A stretch of 62,459 bases of DNA from Enterocloster aldenensis (GCF_003434055.1 NZ_QVEX01000002.1:1-62459); one strand, 5' to 3'. Shown: positions 1 to 8,900, counted from the first letter of the stretch. The notes: generated by a model not told the origin, from the sequence alone. Translations and numbers: made by a program.

Positions 1-283
1 TGCTTTTCAGTACACCCCAACATTCAGTATAGAACCCTTTTTCGTTCCTGCCGGACTTTGACAACACCATAGAGGATTGGCCGAGTAGGACGGCACATAA
101 ATCCGATAGTTTCATTATAGGGGGAAATGCGCCCATTTGCAAGCAGGCGGGGAAAGTCTGTGTTTTCTCCCCCTGCACCCTGCTTGCCGCTATTGTTTTA
201 GCGGAAAAAGCCCCTATTCACAATAGACAAATCTCTCTAAAAAAGACACTGCTGCATTGGGAATTGCTCCCTCTGAAACATAA
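1..283. other. No gene seen; possible mobile-element relic at window edge
   Basis: No credible reading frame is present. The stretch near 172-204 (CCCTGCTTGCCGCTATTG) closely matches a stretch near 2703-2721 (CCCTGCCTGCCGCTATTG), so similar non-coding sequence brackets the regulator, transporter remnant, exporter cassette. Both stretches are much more AT-rich than the rest of the window. This fits leftovers of an integrated element, but no integrase, relaxase or terminal repeat is visible, so the origin is inference. Confidence 0.3.
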
Positions 284-835
284 TTAGGGATTAAAAAGAA
301 TCATGTGCAATATTGCAGATTCATTTCCAATATTTTTGTATGAATGAACGGTATCGGCTCTAATTCGTATGCTTTCGCCCTTTTCAACAACAAACCTTTG
401 GCCGTTAGCATGAATCTCAATTTGGCCCGTGAAGATGGTTATAAATTCAGTGGTTCCCTTTAAATGTGGTTCGGATTCCCAATAACTCCCCTCGTCCAAT
501 TCCAGATAGTAAACTGCAAATCTACGGTTATCATTATCCGGGAAAATAGAATAGTTTTTTACTTTTCCGCCATCTTCAAGTAAGGGCTGAATTTCTGATG
601 TTTTGACAATCTCATACGGACTTTTGGGACGAACGGTTAAAGCGTCAAATGGCACTTTCATTCCATTTGAAATCTTCCATAATGTGGATATAGTTGGATT
701 CCCATCACCGCGTTCAATTTGTGCAAGCATACTCTTACTAACGCCGCTCAACTTTGCAAGCTCGTCCATGCTTAATTTATTTTCTTCACGCAACCGCTTA
801 ATGTTTTTAGCGACTATCAAATTCATTGAATCCAA
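284..835 (-). CDS. XRE-family transcriptional regulator with C-terminal cupin domain
   Basis: The first ~65 residues form a classic XRE helix-turn-helix (NIKRLREENKLSMDELAKLSGVS, then AQIERGDGNPTISTLWKI split here as seen). Residues ~105-180 form a cupin beta-barrel (EFITIFTGQIEIHANG and a RADTVHSY metal/ligand segment). At 183 residues it has the normal length for XRE-cupin regulators, which usually sense a small molecule and control a neighbouring transporter. It is divergent from an amino acid transporter remnant and a LysE exporter, and an 18-bp perfect inverted repeat lies in the shared intergenic region. I infer that it controls the exporter. The ligand cannot be read from the sequence. 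Confidence 0.9.
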   Translation of the reverse strand: MDSMNLIVAKNIKRLREENKLSMDELAKLSGVSKSMLAQIERGDGNPTISTLWKISNGMKVPFDALTVRPKSPYEIVKTSEIQPLLEDGGKVKNYSIFPDNDNRRFAVYYLELDEGSYWESEPHLKGTTEFITIFTGQIEIHANGQRFVVEKGESIRIRADTVHSYKNIGNESAILHMILFNP

Positions 836-853
836 AAAAATCGCTCCTTTCTC

Positions 854-882
854 TTGACATTATAATGCACTAGATGTATTAT
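854..882 (+). promoter_or_regulatory. Sigma-A-type promoter toward transporter remnant and LysE gene
   Basis: TTGACA and TATTAT are separated by exactly 17 bp and point toward the transporter remnant and the exporter. It lies directly beside the inverted repeat at 885-902, so repressor binding there would hinder initiation. Confidence 0.6.
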
Positions 883-884
883 TG

Positions 885-902
885 TATCGTACTTGTACGA
901 TA
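885..902. promoter_or_regulatory. Inverted-repeat operator candidate
   Basis: TATCGTAC-TT-GTACGATA is a perfect 8+8 inverted repeat with a 2-bp centre, located between the divergent XRE regulator and the transporter/exporter genes. A second looser palindrome (TTGTA...TACAA) follows at about 915-930. The position just downstream of a predicted -10 box suits an XRE operator; assignment to this regulator is inferred. Confidence 0.5.
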
Positions 903-960
903 TAATAATCGTTTTGTACCATTATACAATTTCAATATAGGTTTGTAAAGAGGAAAGGAG

Positions 961-1807
961 CTATATGTGGTAATGGAATTTGCGGTGGGCCGGGCCAGTC
1001 AGCGCAGCACTGTCATTTAATATTCTGGAACCAAAAGGCACAAAATGGCACTGGTTTAAGTATGCAACAATCATTGGAAACTATTTGCTGATGATGTTTT
1101 ATACGGTAATCAGTGGGTGGCTGCTTTACTACTTTGTAGAAATGGTAAAGGGCAGGTTTCAAGGACTTACTTCAAACGAAGTTGCTAACGTATTCTCTGA
1201 TTTACTGGGAAACCCTAATGACATGATTGTTTGCTCGTTTGTTGTGATTGTCGTTTCATTTGCTATTTGTGCAATCGGTTTACAAAAAGGTGTGGAACGT
1301 GTAACCAAAATTATGATGTCCTTATTGTTCTGCCTTTTAATTGTCTTAGCCGTCAGGTCTGTCATGCTCCCCAATGCGGAAATAGGATTGGGCTACTACC
1401 TCTATCCCGACTTTGGAACCATGCAAAAAAATGGAGTGCCGGAATGTATATTTGCAGCTATTTCCACTGTCATTGCAGTAATTGAAAATATCGTTACCCA
1501 TGGAATGGATTTAACGGGATGCAGCAGAAAAAAATCAGCTGCCGTCAATCTTGTATTGCTGTTACTGCTGCCATTACCTTGCGTGTTTGGATTTAACATT
1601 TGGAAAAGTTTTGAACCGCTGGGAAGTTTGGTATTCCTCCTATTTTGTACCCGGCGTTGTGGGTGGGGGTGGGATAATTTCCATAAAGAAACAGCTATCG
1701 GAAAAGGCTTGCCATATCCGGGCTTTGCAAGAAAGTACATCAGCTATATCCTGCCAATTATTGTACTTGTAATTTTCATAAGTGGTTATTTATCATTGTT
1801 GAAATAG
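961..1807 (+). pseudogene. Decayed NSS-family sodium:amino acid symporter
   Basis: The surviving text is recognisably a neurotransmitter:sodium symporter: EFAVGRAS, EPKGTKWHWFKYATIIGNYLL, PDFGTM, STVIAVIENI, and a C-terminal GWGWDNF...YISYILP. A family member is about 450 residues, but only about 280 remain. The first two membrane segments (with the Na+ site) are missing. The conserved EFAVGRASQRS is in another frame from the following LSFNILEPKG, so there is a frameshift near 1009. Roughly 100 residues are missing between PDFGTM and STVIAVIENI, and a shorter stretch is gone before GSLVFLLF. A good Shine-Dalgarno (GAGGAAAGGAG) at 950-960 still precedes an ATG that now stops after two codons. 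It is very unlikely to transport anything. Confidence 0.8.
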
Positions 1808-1819
1808 AAAGAGGTTACT

Positions 1820-2401
1820 ATGTTTCATTTATATGATTTTCTGATTTATTGCTTTATTACGGCTTACACACCGGGCGCAAATAATCTGCTTTCCATGAGC
1901 AATGCAATACGGCTGGGATTCCGTCGGAGTATTCGTTTTAATCTCGGCATACTGGCCGGATTTGCAGTCATTATGTCTGTTTGCACCGCCTTTAGCGCAA
2001 CGCTCTATTCGTTTCTCCCTAAAGTAAAGATTGTCATGCAGATATTAGGGGCTGCATATATGCTGTACCTTGCATGGAAAGTCTGGAAAAGTTCTTCAGA
2101 TTTAAGCGCTGACGGCGGCAAGGAGGCCAGTTTTCTTTCAGGTATGGTATTACAATTTGCCAATCCTAAAATTTATATTTATGCCATTACAGCTATGTCA
2201 CTTTATATTCTTCCAGTTTATCATTCTGTTGCGGCGCTTGTCGGATTTACTGTCATACTAACTCTAATTGGAGCTTCTGGTTCTTTTGTATGGGCGCTGT
2301 CCGGAGCGGCATTTTGTAAATTCTTCTCCAAACATACAAGGCTGGTAAATACCATTATGGCCCTTTTACTTATTTATTGCGCTGTTGCTCTATTTCTTTA
2401 A
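1820..2401 (+). CDS. LysE/RhtB-family amino acid exporter
   Basis: This 193-residue protein has the hydrophobic pattern of about six membrane helices and the family signature near its start (TAYTPGANNLLSM). The mid-protein FANPKIYIYAI segment matches the LysE/RhtB motif around the NPK. The family exports amino acids such as cysteine, homoserine, threonine or lysine; the substrate cannot be told. An AGAGG ribosome site precedes the ATG by a normal distance. It follows the decayed symporter by 12 bases and probably shares its promoter. Divergent XRE-cupin plus LysE is a common pairing, which supports regulation by that neighbour. Confidence 0.87.
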   Translation: MFHLYDFLIYCFITAYTPGANNLLSMSNAIRLGFRRSIRFNLGILAGFAVIMSVCTAFSATLYSFLPKVKIVMQILGAAYMLYLAWKVWKSSSDLSADGGKEASFLSGMVLQFANPKIYIYAITAMSLYILPVYHSVAALVGFTVILTLIGASGSFVWALSGAAFCKFFSKHTRLVNTIMALLLIYCAVALFL

Positions 2402-2501
2402 TTGTTAATCAATATTAAAATCTAATCATTTATTATCTGCCGCACGACGGCAAAAGAAAAAAAGCCGTCGTACAGCGGATATGTTTTATGCCTTTATAGG
2501 T

Positions 2502-2534
2502 ACAGCGGCTTTCAAAATCGAGACCGCTGTTTTT
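2502..2534 (+). terminator. Rho-independent terminator after LysE-type gene
   Basis: ACAGCGG (2502) pairs with CCGCTGT (2524) and is followed by TTTTT. A second hairpin with ACGACGGC/GCCGTCGT arms lies just upstream at 2444-2471. Together they end the exporter transcript. Confidence 0.65.
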
Positions 2535-2791
2535 ATGCGGCTGGTGGAGGGCCGCCAATGAGCAAATACCCATTTTGACATGTCCCCTAACAGGGGGGAC
2601 AAGCCATAACAGAATAGCGAAAATGTCCATTAGGGCGCAAGTGAAAGGCCAATTACCTATTTTTTATACAGGGAAACCCTTTTCTGAGGGTATAGGTGGG
2701 TTACCCTGCCTGCCGCTATTGTATTACCTGTATCCGTATCTGTGCATTTTACCAATAAGGCGAAGTTTAATCAGCCCTATAAACGGGAAGC
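2535..2791. other. Non-coding, relic-like intergenic region
   Basis: No gene is supported. Short frames here have no start signal. It contains the CCCTGCCTGCCGCTATTG stretch that resembles one near base 180, and a GC-poor, low-complexity composition. It may be residual element sequence. Confidence 0.3.
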
Positions 2792-3265
2792 TTATTTTGA
2801 AGGCCTTGATTTTTCTTGAACCAATCCACTTTCAAAAGTAACTTTTACAACAGCATGTTTTATTTTAGTTCCAGTAAACCGTACATCGTACTCTTTCCCT
2901 TTTTGTAGATGATTGAACGAAACTGTAACGGTATCACCACTAGCGTTTTCAACCCATGTATTGCTCCATAAGACCTCGTCTGCATTTCTGTCTTTTATTT
3001 CCACAATACCACTTTCGCCATCCATCTGAAAATAAACCTCTGCGTCTAAAGTTTCTGTATCCTCGGACACACAAAATAGGCGTCCATTCTCAAAAGGATC
3101 TGAATTACTGTAATTTTCATTCATTTCCATTTCAAGAACGGTTTTTTGTGTTTCCTCGGTATCTGATGTATTTGATTGATTAGCATTGGCTTTTTGACAC
3201 GCTATCAAGCTGACAGCGCTAATAATGCCAACTAAAAAAATAGCAAATTTTTTTGTGCTGAGCAT
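2792..3265 (-). CDS. Small secreted lipoprotein of unknown function
   Basis: The N-terminus is a lipoprotein signal: KK, a hydrophobic run FAIFLVGIISAVS, then the lipobox LIAC with the lipidated Cys near residue 23. A Ser/Asn/Thr/Glu-rich linker follows to about residue 50. The remaining ~105 residues look like a compact beta-sheet domain (EVYFQMDGESGIVEIKD; DTVTVSFNHLQKGKEYDVRFTG) of the kind seen in small extracytoplasmic binding domains. I do not recognise a named family. It is AT-rich like the neighbouring island and unlike the Sir2 gene that follows. Confidence 0.75.
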   Translation of the reverse strand: MLSTKKFAIFLVGIISAVSLIACQKANANQSNTSDTEETQKTVLEMEMNENYSNSDPFENGRLFCVSEDTETLDAEVYFQMDGESGIVEIKDRNADEVLWSNTWVENASGDTVTVSFNHLQKGKEYDVRFTGTKIKHAVVKVTFESGLVQEKSRPSK

Positions 3266-3343
3266 TTCTTTACTTTCCTCACAAACGTCGATTGCCGATT
3301 GCGCCTTGTCCGCCTAAGGCGAATACTCCATATAGTCTAATCG

Positions 3344-4087
3344 TTACCCTTCCCCCACCAACAACGGCAGCACATTCTGGGGAAGGTCATAAACCACCAT
3401 ATCTGCCCTCTCATCCAGCGGCCTGGGCAACCTGTGGATGATAATCATCTTCTTTCCCTGGAAATACCGGATATAATGACTGTATACATCGGAGCGCAGG
3501 CTTGTTCCCAGTACAAGGAGTACGTCGGCCCTGGATATCTCCTGTGTGGTGCGGCTCACCATCTGGCTGTCCACCATTTCCCCGTACAGGAATGTTCCGG
3601 GGCGGACAATATGGCCGCAGTCCCCACACAGGGGAACGTGCTTTGAATTCTTTATGTATTCCATGGAATAATGCTTCCCGCAATGGGTGCATGTATTTTC
3701 ATATATCCCCCCATGGAGGTATATTACATTCTTTGTCTCAGCGGACCTGGGCAGGTCGTAAATGCTGGTGGTCACAATACACTGGAGCATCCCCCGCCTT
3801 TCCATCTCTGTCAGCGCCTCCACGGACGGGGTCATCCTTGGTATCTTTTCCAATATCTCACGCCTGTAAAAATCATAGAACAGTTCCGGTCTCCTGGAAA
3901 AACAGGATATGTGGAACAGTTCCTCCGGGGATTGCCCATACTCCTGCTCAATCTCACAGGCACGTCCCTCCTGTTTAAGTCCAAGGATACCGCCTTCCTC
4001 CAGCATTCCGGAACCGCAGACAGCTACCGTATAACTGCTCTCAGACAATGCTTCTTTCAGGAGTTCCAATGTTTCCTTACCTATCAT
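3344..4087 (-). CDS. Divergent Sir2-family protein
   Basis: The C-terminal half is Sir2-like: catalytic-type His in IYLHGGI, a zinc-ribbon CTHC...CGDC, then RPGTFLYGE and a Rossmann tail (LLVLGTSLRSDVYSHY). The NAD-binding half departs from the family: the GAGIS segment is CGSGM, no PDFR is seen, and TQN(I/V)D is replaced by TTSIYDLP. These residues normally hold NAD and activate the acetyl-lysine, so deacetylase activity is uncertain. A GGGAGGAG ribosome site 7 bases before the ATG at 4087 favours this start over the longer frame from 4123. About 247 residues. Stands alone between the AT-rich island and galK. Confidence 0.8.
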   Translation of the reverse strand: MIGKETLELLKEALSESSYTVAVCGSGMLEEGGILGLKQEGRACEIEQEYGQSPEELFHISCFSRRPELFYDFYRREILEKIPRMTPSVEALTEMERRGMLQCIVTTSIYDLPRSAETKNVIYLHGGIYENTCTHCGKHYSMEYIKNSKHVPLCGDCGHIVRPGTFLYGEMVDSQMVSRTTQEISRADVLLVLGTSLRSDVYSHYIRYFQGKKMIIIHRLPRPLDERADMVVYDLPQNVLPLLVGEG

Positions 4088-4209
4088 ACCGATTCTCCTC
4101 CCTATATCATTCCTGAGTCTCATTATACCGCAATGTCCCCCTGGTGACCACTTGATTTTACAATATTTACCGCCCTTTCATCGACAAAATCCGCGGACAG
4201 GACTGCCTT

Positions 4210-5505
4210 TTATTTTATGTATTCATTGACGCAGATGGCTCCGTAAGGACGGATGCCCATCCTGAATGCGCTTCCCTTGCCCGTGCATCCTTCAATGTAA
4301 CCGATGTATTCATCCACCAGTTCATTGGGCAGCATGGCCATGATGACACCGGCGAACCCGCCTCCGTGGACCCGGCAGGCGCCTTTCTGTTTCTCGGCAA
4401 TGAACAGTTCCGTAAGGGCCAGGGTCACGGTGATTCCCTGTTCCTGATAATTGCTGTTTGTAAAGCAGTTCTGGAGCCATTTCCAGGAGGAATTGCCGGA
4501 AGCCGTGATATTGGCCAGGAAATCGCCAAAGCGGTTCTCCTTTAAGGCAGACACCTCTGCTTCCACCCTTTTGTTCTCCTCAAAGAAATGCAGGGCGCGG
4601 AGCACGGAACGGTCACCGGCAAACCGGCGCACCTCTGAAAGGTTGCCAATCACCTCTTCCTCCGTCACCTGTGACAGCACTTCCTTGCCAAAGAACTGGG
4701 CCACCTTCTTCATTTCAATCGGAACAGAAGAATAATCCGCGCTCAGGTCCGCATGGCCTTTTCCTGTCTGTACGATGATCAGGCTGTGGTTCTGGGAACC
4801 AAAGTCAAAATCAATCTTCTCCACTGCTGGCGCGCTTGGTTCCACAAAATCAATGGTTATCAGTCCGCCCACCGCGCAGGCCATCTGGTCCAAAAGGCCG
4901 GAAGCCTTGTCCCAGTAGTTATTCTCGGAGTATTTGCCAATATGTGCATAAGCCACGGTATCCATACGGCCCTCATTAAAAAATGTATTCAGCATGGAGC
5001 ACAGAAGCATCTCAAAGGATGCGGATGAACTGACGCCTGCCGCACTGATGACATTGCTTGTTATATATGCGTTAAATCCTCCGACCGAATATCCGGATTC
5101 CTCAAACCCCTTTAAAAGGCCTTTTACCAGGTCCACTGTCCCTGCCTTTTTCTCACTGGGTTCCAGATGGTTCAGGTCAATGGTAAAGTCCTGGTTATAA
5201 GTCTCGCTTACAATATGTACATGGCTGGAGCTGTTCTTTGCGGCAACGCCCACGCAATCCAGGTTAATGCTTCCCGCCAGCACCTTGCCGTGATTGTGGT
5301 CCGTATGGTTTCCGCTGATTTCCGTGCGTCCCGGTGAGGAAAATAAAAGGACGTCACCGCTGTCCCCAAAGGCCTTTTCATACCCTTTCAGCAGTTCCTG
5401 ATACCGCGCCACGTTCCCTGCCACGGCATCCTCTCCGTATAATTTAGCCAGAAGTGTTTTAGCGCCTTCACTTTCCATCATCTGAATGGTCTCATTTACC
5501 TTCAT
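4210..5505 (-). CDS. galK: Galactokinase
   Basis: Galactokinase phosphorylates alpha-D-galactose at C1 in the Leloir pathway, in the cytoplasm. The GHMP-kinase signatures are present: PGRTEISGNHTDHNHG at residues ~58-73 (galactose-binding/GalK signature), SSAGVSSSASFE-type phosphate loop at ~153-165 (ISAAGVSSSASF), and the C-terminal RVHGGGFAG loop. At 431 residues it is slightly longer than the E. coli enzyme, as is usual in clostridia. galT and galE are not nearby, so the gene is solitary here; the GH36 alpha-galactosidase at the other window end could supply its substrate but is 57 kb away. Confidence 0.95.
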   Translation of the reverse strand: MKVNETIQMMESEGAKTLLAKLYGEDAVAGNVARYQELLKGYEKAFGDSGDVLLFSSPGRTEISGNHTDHNHGKVLAGSINLDCVGVAAKNSSSHVHIVSETYNQDFTIDLNHLEPSEKKAGTVDLVKGLLKGFEESGYSVGGFNAYITSNVISAAGVSSSASFEMLLCSMLNTFFNEGRMDTVAYAHIGKYSENNYWDKASGLLDQMACAVGGLITIDFVEPSAPAVEKIDFDFGSQNHSLIIVQTGKGHADLSADYSSVPIEMKKVAQFFGKEVLSQVTEEEVIGNLSEVRRFAGDRSVLRALHFFEENKRVEAEVSALKENRFGDFLANITASGNSSWKWLQNCFTNSNYQEQGITVTLALTELFIAEKQKGACRVHGGGFAGVIMAMLPNELVDEYIGYIEGCTGKGSAFRMGIRPYGAICVNEYIK

Positions 5506-5690
5506 GCCTTACCTCTCCTTTATCATACACAAAATCAGGGGATGCCACCCCTGTATGGGATTAGTTTATCACAGCATGGCCTTTGCCCACAATAGGATAT
5601 TTTATGGCTTTGTATTAATTTTTATGGAAATGCCCCTGGTTTCCTGCTATAATCCAAAAATGAGAAAACCAAAAAGGCGGTGCACCTGGT

Positions 5691-6749
5691 ATGGACTGGA
5701 ACGGCAAACCTTATCACTCCCTGGATTATGAGCTAAAAAAACAATTCGGACATAAAGTATACAAGCTTTCATTAAACGGCGGCATGACCTGCCCTAACCG
5801 GGACGGGACCCTTGGCAGAGGCGGATGTATCTTCTGCAGCGCAGGAGGTTCCGGGGACTTTGCAGCGCCTGTGATGGATTCCGTCCATGAACAGATTGAG
5901 GCTGCCAAGTTACAGGTACAAAGGAAAATGTCCGGCCCTGGCTCCTATATCGCCTACTTCCAGTCCTATACCAACACCTATGCCCCTCTCTCCCATCTCA
6001 GGACTGTGTTTACGGACGCTGTCCTCCACCCTGACACAGCGGCCCTGTCCATTGCAACCAGACCGGACTGCCTGGGGCCTGACGTGGTGGACCTGCTGAG
6101 GGAACTTAATCAAATAAAACCGGTATGGGTGGAGCTTGGCCTGCAGACCATCCATGAGTCCACAGCCCGGTTCATCCGCAGGGGTTATACCCTGCCTGTC
6201 TACGAATCCGCCCTTCGCCGGCTTAAGGAGGCCGGGATTACGGTCATAGTCCACGTCATCCTGGGGCTTCCCGGGGAAACCAGGGAAATGATGCTTGATA
6301 CGGTGCGGTATCTGGCGGGGAATATGAGGGATGCAGACGGCTGGAGCGATATGGCTGGCAGCGGCAACGATGGCAGCAGCTGGAACAGCAGCGGCAACGA
6401 CGGCAGCAGTTGGAACAGCAGCGGCAACGACGGCAGCAGCCGGAACCGCGGACCGACAGCTGACGGCATAAAGCTTCAGCTGCTCCACATCCTGGAAGGC
6501 ACTGACCTGGCCAGGATTTACCGTGATACGCCCTTTCCGGTACTTGCCATGGAGGAATACCTTGACCTTGTGATTGACTGCGTGGAACTGCTTCCCCCTG
6601 ACATGACCATTCACCGGATTACAGGGGACGGTCCCAAAAAGCTTCTGCTCTCTCCCTTGTGGAGCAGGAACAAGCGACTGGTCCTCAACAGCCTTCACCG
6701 GAGATTTAAGGAAAGGAATACGTGGCAGGGTAAGCATTTTCCTTTATAA
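5691..6749 (+). CDS. TIGR01212/YtqA-type radical SAM protein with internal repeat
   Basis: The N-terminus has the family start (GKPYHSLDYELKKQFGHKVYKLSLNGG is seen in pieces) and the iron-sulfur cluster motif CPNRDGTLGRGGCIFC around residues 31-46, with Cys spaced as in the YtqA/YhcC family. Later VWVELGLQTIHE and VHVILGLPGET are typical of the TIM-barrel. The family's reaction is not established to my knowledge. An insertion of about 30 residues (SGNDGSSWNS repeats) sits around residues 222-255, between the barrel and the C-terminal part, coded by a 30-bp tandem DNA repeat. The ribosome site is modest (AAGGCGGTG). The gene is divergent from galK. Confidence 0.88.
   Translation: MDWNGKPYHSLDYELKKQFGHKVYKLSLNGGMTCPNRDGTLGRGGCIFCSAGGSGDFAAPVMDSVHEQIEAAKLQVQRKMSGPGSYIAYFQSYTNTYAPLSHLRTVFTDAVLHPDTAALSIATRPDCLGPDVVDLLRELNQIKPVWVELGLQTIHESTARFIRRGYTLPVYESALRRLKEAGITVIVHVILGLPGETREMMLDTVRYLAGNMRDADGWSDMAGSGNDGSSWNSSGNDGSSWNSSGNDGSSRNRGPTADGIKLQLLHILEGTDLARIYRDTPFPVLAMEEYLDLVIDCVELLPPDMTIHRITGDGPKKLLLSPLWSRNKRLVLNSLHRRFKERNTWQGKHFPL
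6360..6446 (+). repeat. 30-bp tandem repeat inside a radical SAM gene
   Basis: Two full units and one nearly full unit of a 30-bp repeat encode SGNDGSSWNS in frame. Units differ by single bases only. Being a multiple of three, copy-number change would keep the gene in frame and lengthen or shorten a flexible loop. Confidence 0.85.
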
Positions 6750-6780
6750 ATCCCAATTTTTAGGGAACGAAGCTCTTGTG

Positions 6781-6809
6781 TTGAAAAGCAATTCGTCGTA
6801 TACTATAAC
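6781..6809 (+). promoter_or_regulatory. Sigma-A-type promoter of icd
   Basis: TTGAAA and TATAAC with a 17-bp spacer, 28 bases before the icd start codon; a TCAGGAGGA ribosome site follows. Confidence 0.7.
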
Positions 6810-6837
6810 ATAATGCGAAAAATCAGGAGGACACAGT

Positions 6838-8034
6838 ATGGACAAAATTAAGATGACCACCCCCATCGTGGAGATGGATGGCGATGAGATGACAAGGATT
6901 CTCTGGCAGATGATTAAGGACAACCTGCTTCTGCCATACATAGACCTGAAGACAGAGTACTACGACCTGGGCCTGGAATACAGGGATGAAACCGATGACC
7001 AGGTAACCATTGATTCCGCCAACGCCACCAAGAAGTACGGTGTGGCTGTCAAGTGCGCCACCATCACCCCCAATGCTGCCCGTGTGGAGGAATATCATCT
7101 GAAGGAAATGTGGAAAAGTCCAAACGCCACCATCCGTGCCATCCTGGACGGCACCGTGTTCCGCGCCCCCATTGTGGTAAAGGGGATTGAACCTTGTGTG
7201 AAATGCTGGAAAAAGCCCATCACCATTGCAAGACATGCTTACGGCGATGTCTATAAGGCATCTGAGATGAGGATTCCGGGACCCGGAAAGGTAGAACTGG
7301 TATACACGGCTGAGGATGGAACAGAGAGCCGTGAACTGGTACACAGCTTTAACTGCCCGGGCATCGTACAGGGCATGCATAATGTGAACAAGTCCATTGA
7401 AAGCTTTGCCAGAAGCTGCTTCAACTATGCCCTTGATACCAAACAGGACCTGTGGTTTGCCACCAAGGATACCATTTCCAAAAAGTATGACCATACCTTC
7501 AAGGATATTTTCCAGGATATCTTTGATGCGGAATACACAAAGAAATTTGAGGATGCGGGAATCACCTATTTCTACACCCTGATTGATGATGCGGTTGCCC
7601 GTGTCATGAAGTCCGAGGGAGGTTATATCTGGGCCTGCAAGAACTATGACGGCGATGTGATGAGTGATATGATTTCCTCAGCCTTCGGTTCCCTGGCCAT
7701 GATGACCTCTGTCCTGGTGTCACCGGACGGTAACTTTGAGTATGAGGCTGCCCACGGAACCGTGCAGCGTCATTACTACAAGCACTTAAAGGGCGAGGAG
7801 ACCTCCACCAACTCCGTTGCCACCATCTTCGCATGGACAGGCGCCCTGCGCAAGCGCGGGGAGCTGGACGGCAACCGGGAACTGATGGAATTTGCCGACA
7901 GGCTGGAGAAGGCTACCCTGGATACCATTGAGGAAGGTGAGATGACCAAGGACCTGGCCCTGATAACCACCAATCCCAATCCGGTGGTGCTGAACAGCGG
8001 GGACTTTATAAAGGCGATTGCGCGCAGGCTATAG
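6838..8034 (+). CDS. icd: NADP-type isocitrate dehydrogenase (eukaryote-like subfamily)
   Basis: Converts isocitrate to 2-oxoglutarate and CO2, giving the carbon skeleton for glutamate. The 398-residue sequence follows the homodimeric, eukaryote-like NADP-IDH type rather than the E. coli type: [16 protein letters not shown] at the start, [14 protein letters not shown], the substrate-loop [45 protein letters not shown], and GTVQRHYY near the cofactor site. It has its own promoter and a strong AGGAGG site, and ends at a hairpin shared with the convergent downstream gene. No other citrate-cycle gene is adjacent. Confidence 0.95.
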   Translation: MDKIKMTTPIVEMDGDEMTRILWQMIKDNLLLPYIDLKTEYYDLGLEYRDETDDQVTIDSANATKKYGVAVKCATITPNAARVEEYHLKEMWKSPNATIRAILDGTVFRAPIVVKGIEPCVKCWKKPITIARHAYGDVYKASEMRIPGPGKVELVYTAEDGTESRELVHSFNCPGIVQGMHNVNKSIESFARSCFNYALDTKQDLWFATKDTISKKYDHTFKDIFQDIFDAEYTKKFEDAGITYFYTLIDDAVARVMKSEGGYIWACKNYDGDVMSDMISSAFGSLAMMTSVLVSPDGNFEYEAAHGTVQRHYYKHLKGEETSTNSVATIFAWTGALRKRGELDGNRELMEFADRLEKATLDTIEEGEMTKDLALITTNPNPVVLNSGDFIKAIARRL

Positions 8035-8071
8035 ATATTGGTAATTATCAAATTAAATTAAAAATAATAAA

Positions 8072-8116
8072 ACAGTGTGCATGGCGTATGGATATTATAT
8101 CAGCCAGGCACACTGT
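8072..8116. terminator. Hairpin terminator between convergent genes
   Basis: ACAGTGTGC at 8072 pairs with GCACACTGT at 8108. A-rich sequence precedes and T-containing sequence follows, so it can act on both the icd transcript and the convergent secreted-protein transcript. Confidence 0.6.
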
Positions 8117-8192
8117 TCTTAGTTTGAAAGATACTCCCCACCTATTGCTATACAGAGATACAGACGCTTTAGCACTGAGGGCGGCGCCTGGT

Positions 8193-8900
8193 TCACCCAA
8201 TAGCACCTGTCGGAATACTTGCCGGAGAAGCGTATCTAAGAACAATCCTCTGACTGCAATATCCCATAGGAATTTCAGTTTCTTTATCCACCACTTCAAT
8301 CCAAATGGTAACATCATGATTGTTGCAAAATTGTGACAGCTCATAAGCAGATAAGCCTTCCCCGGTAAAATCCATATTGTACTCCCTATCGTATTCAAGT
8401 GGATAAACCACAGTCTCCTTCAAGGACATGATTTGACCATCTGGATATATTATGCCGCGAAGCCATATCTCATGACCGTCAGGATTAATATTACATTTTG
8501 AACTGGGCAAGTGGAATGTGCCTACACTGTCATCTAAAATATAACACAGTTTACCATGATGGTATTCACTTTCATAGAGAGGAACCGGCTCGCCTTCAAT
8601 CGCTATGGATGCGTTTTCATTCCAGCACCGTATGCCATTATTACTGATTACTTTGGGCTCTGCATTACATTTTCCATCCTCGTCCACCTGGTATCCATCC
8701 GGGGTTATTGTGTCAGAAAGCATATATCCATTATGATCAAAATAGTAGCATTCGGATTGTATTATAATCCATTCATCATATGGATAAGAGCCATCATAAT
8801 ATTGATACCACCAGCCATTGGCGTCCTTTTGCCACTGTCCGGCAAATGCAGTGAAACTCATACTGATTGTTAATAATGCAGCCAGGATGATTCTTTTCAT
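8193..8900 (-). CDS. Secreted protein with a choline-binding-type (cell wall-binding) repeat
   Basis: The start at 8900 has a GGAGGTATCT ribosome site and gives a signal peptide (MKRIILAALLTISMSFTAFA, cleavage likely after AFA). Directly after it, residues ~20-70 read QWQKDANGWWYQYYDGSYP and YYFDHNGYMLSDTITPDGYQVDEDG, the aromatic-Gly pattern of choline-binding/cell-wall-binding repeats, about two units. The ~165 C-terminal residues are an unrecognised beta-rich domain. It is probably exported and held at the cell surface. A longer frame starting at 9011 has no signal peptide and a poor start. Confidence 0.72.
   Translation of the reverse strand: MKRIILAALLTISMSFTAFAGQWQKDANGWWYQYYDGSYPYDEWIIIQSECYYFDHNGYMLSDTITPDGYQVDEDGKCNAEPKVISNNGIRCWNENASIAIEGEPVPLYESEYHHGKLCYILDDSVGTFHLPSSKCNINPDGHEIWLRGIIYPDGQIMSLKETVVYPLEYDREYNMDFTGEGLSAYELSQFCNNHDVTIWIEVVDKETEIPMGYCSQRIVLRYASPASIPTGAIG

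Noticed and set aside
2433..2630. 65-residue minus-strand frame in the AT-rich island
   Set aside because: It crosses the exporter terminator hairpins and has no ribosome site or recognisable product.
5910..6737. 275-residue minus-strand frame opposite the radical SAM gene
   Set aside because: Ala/Val-rich repeat text is the reverse of the SGNDGSSWNS repeat; codons and signals support the plus-strand gene.
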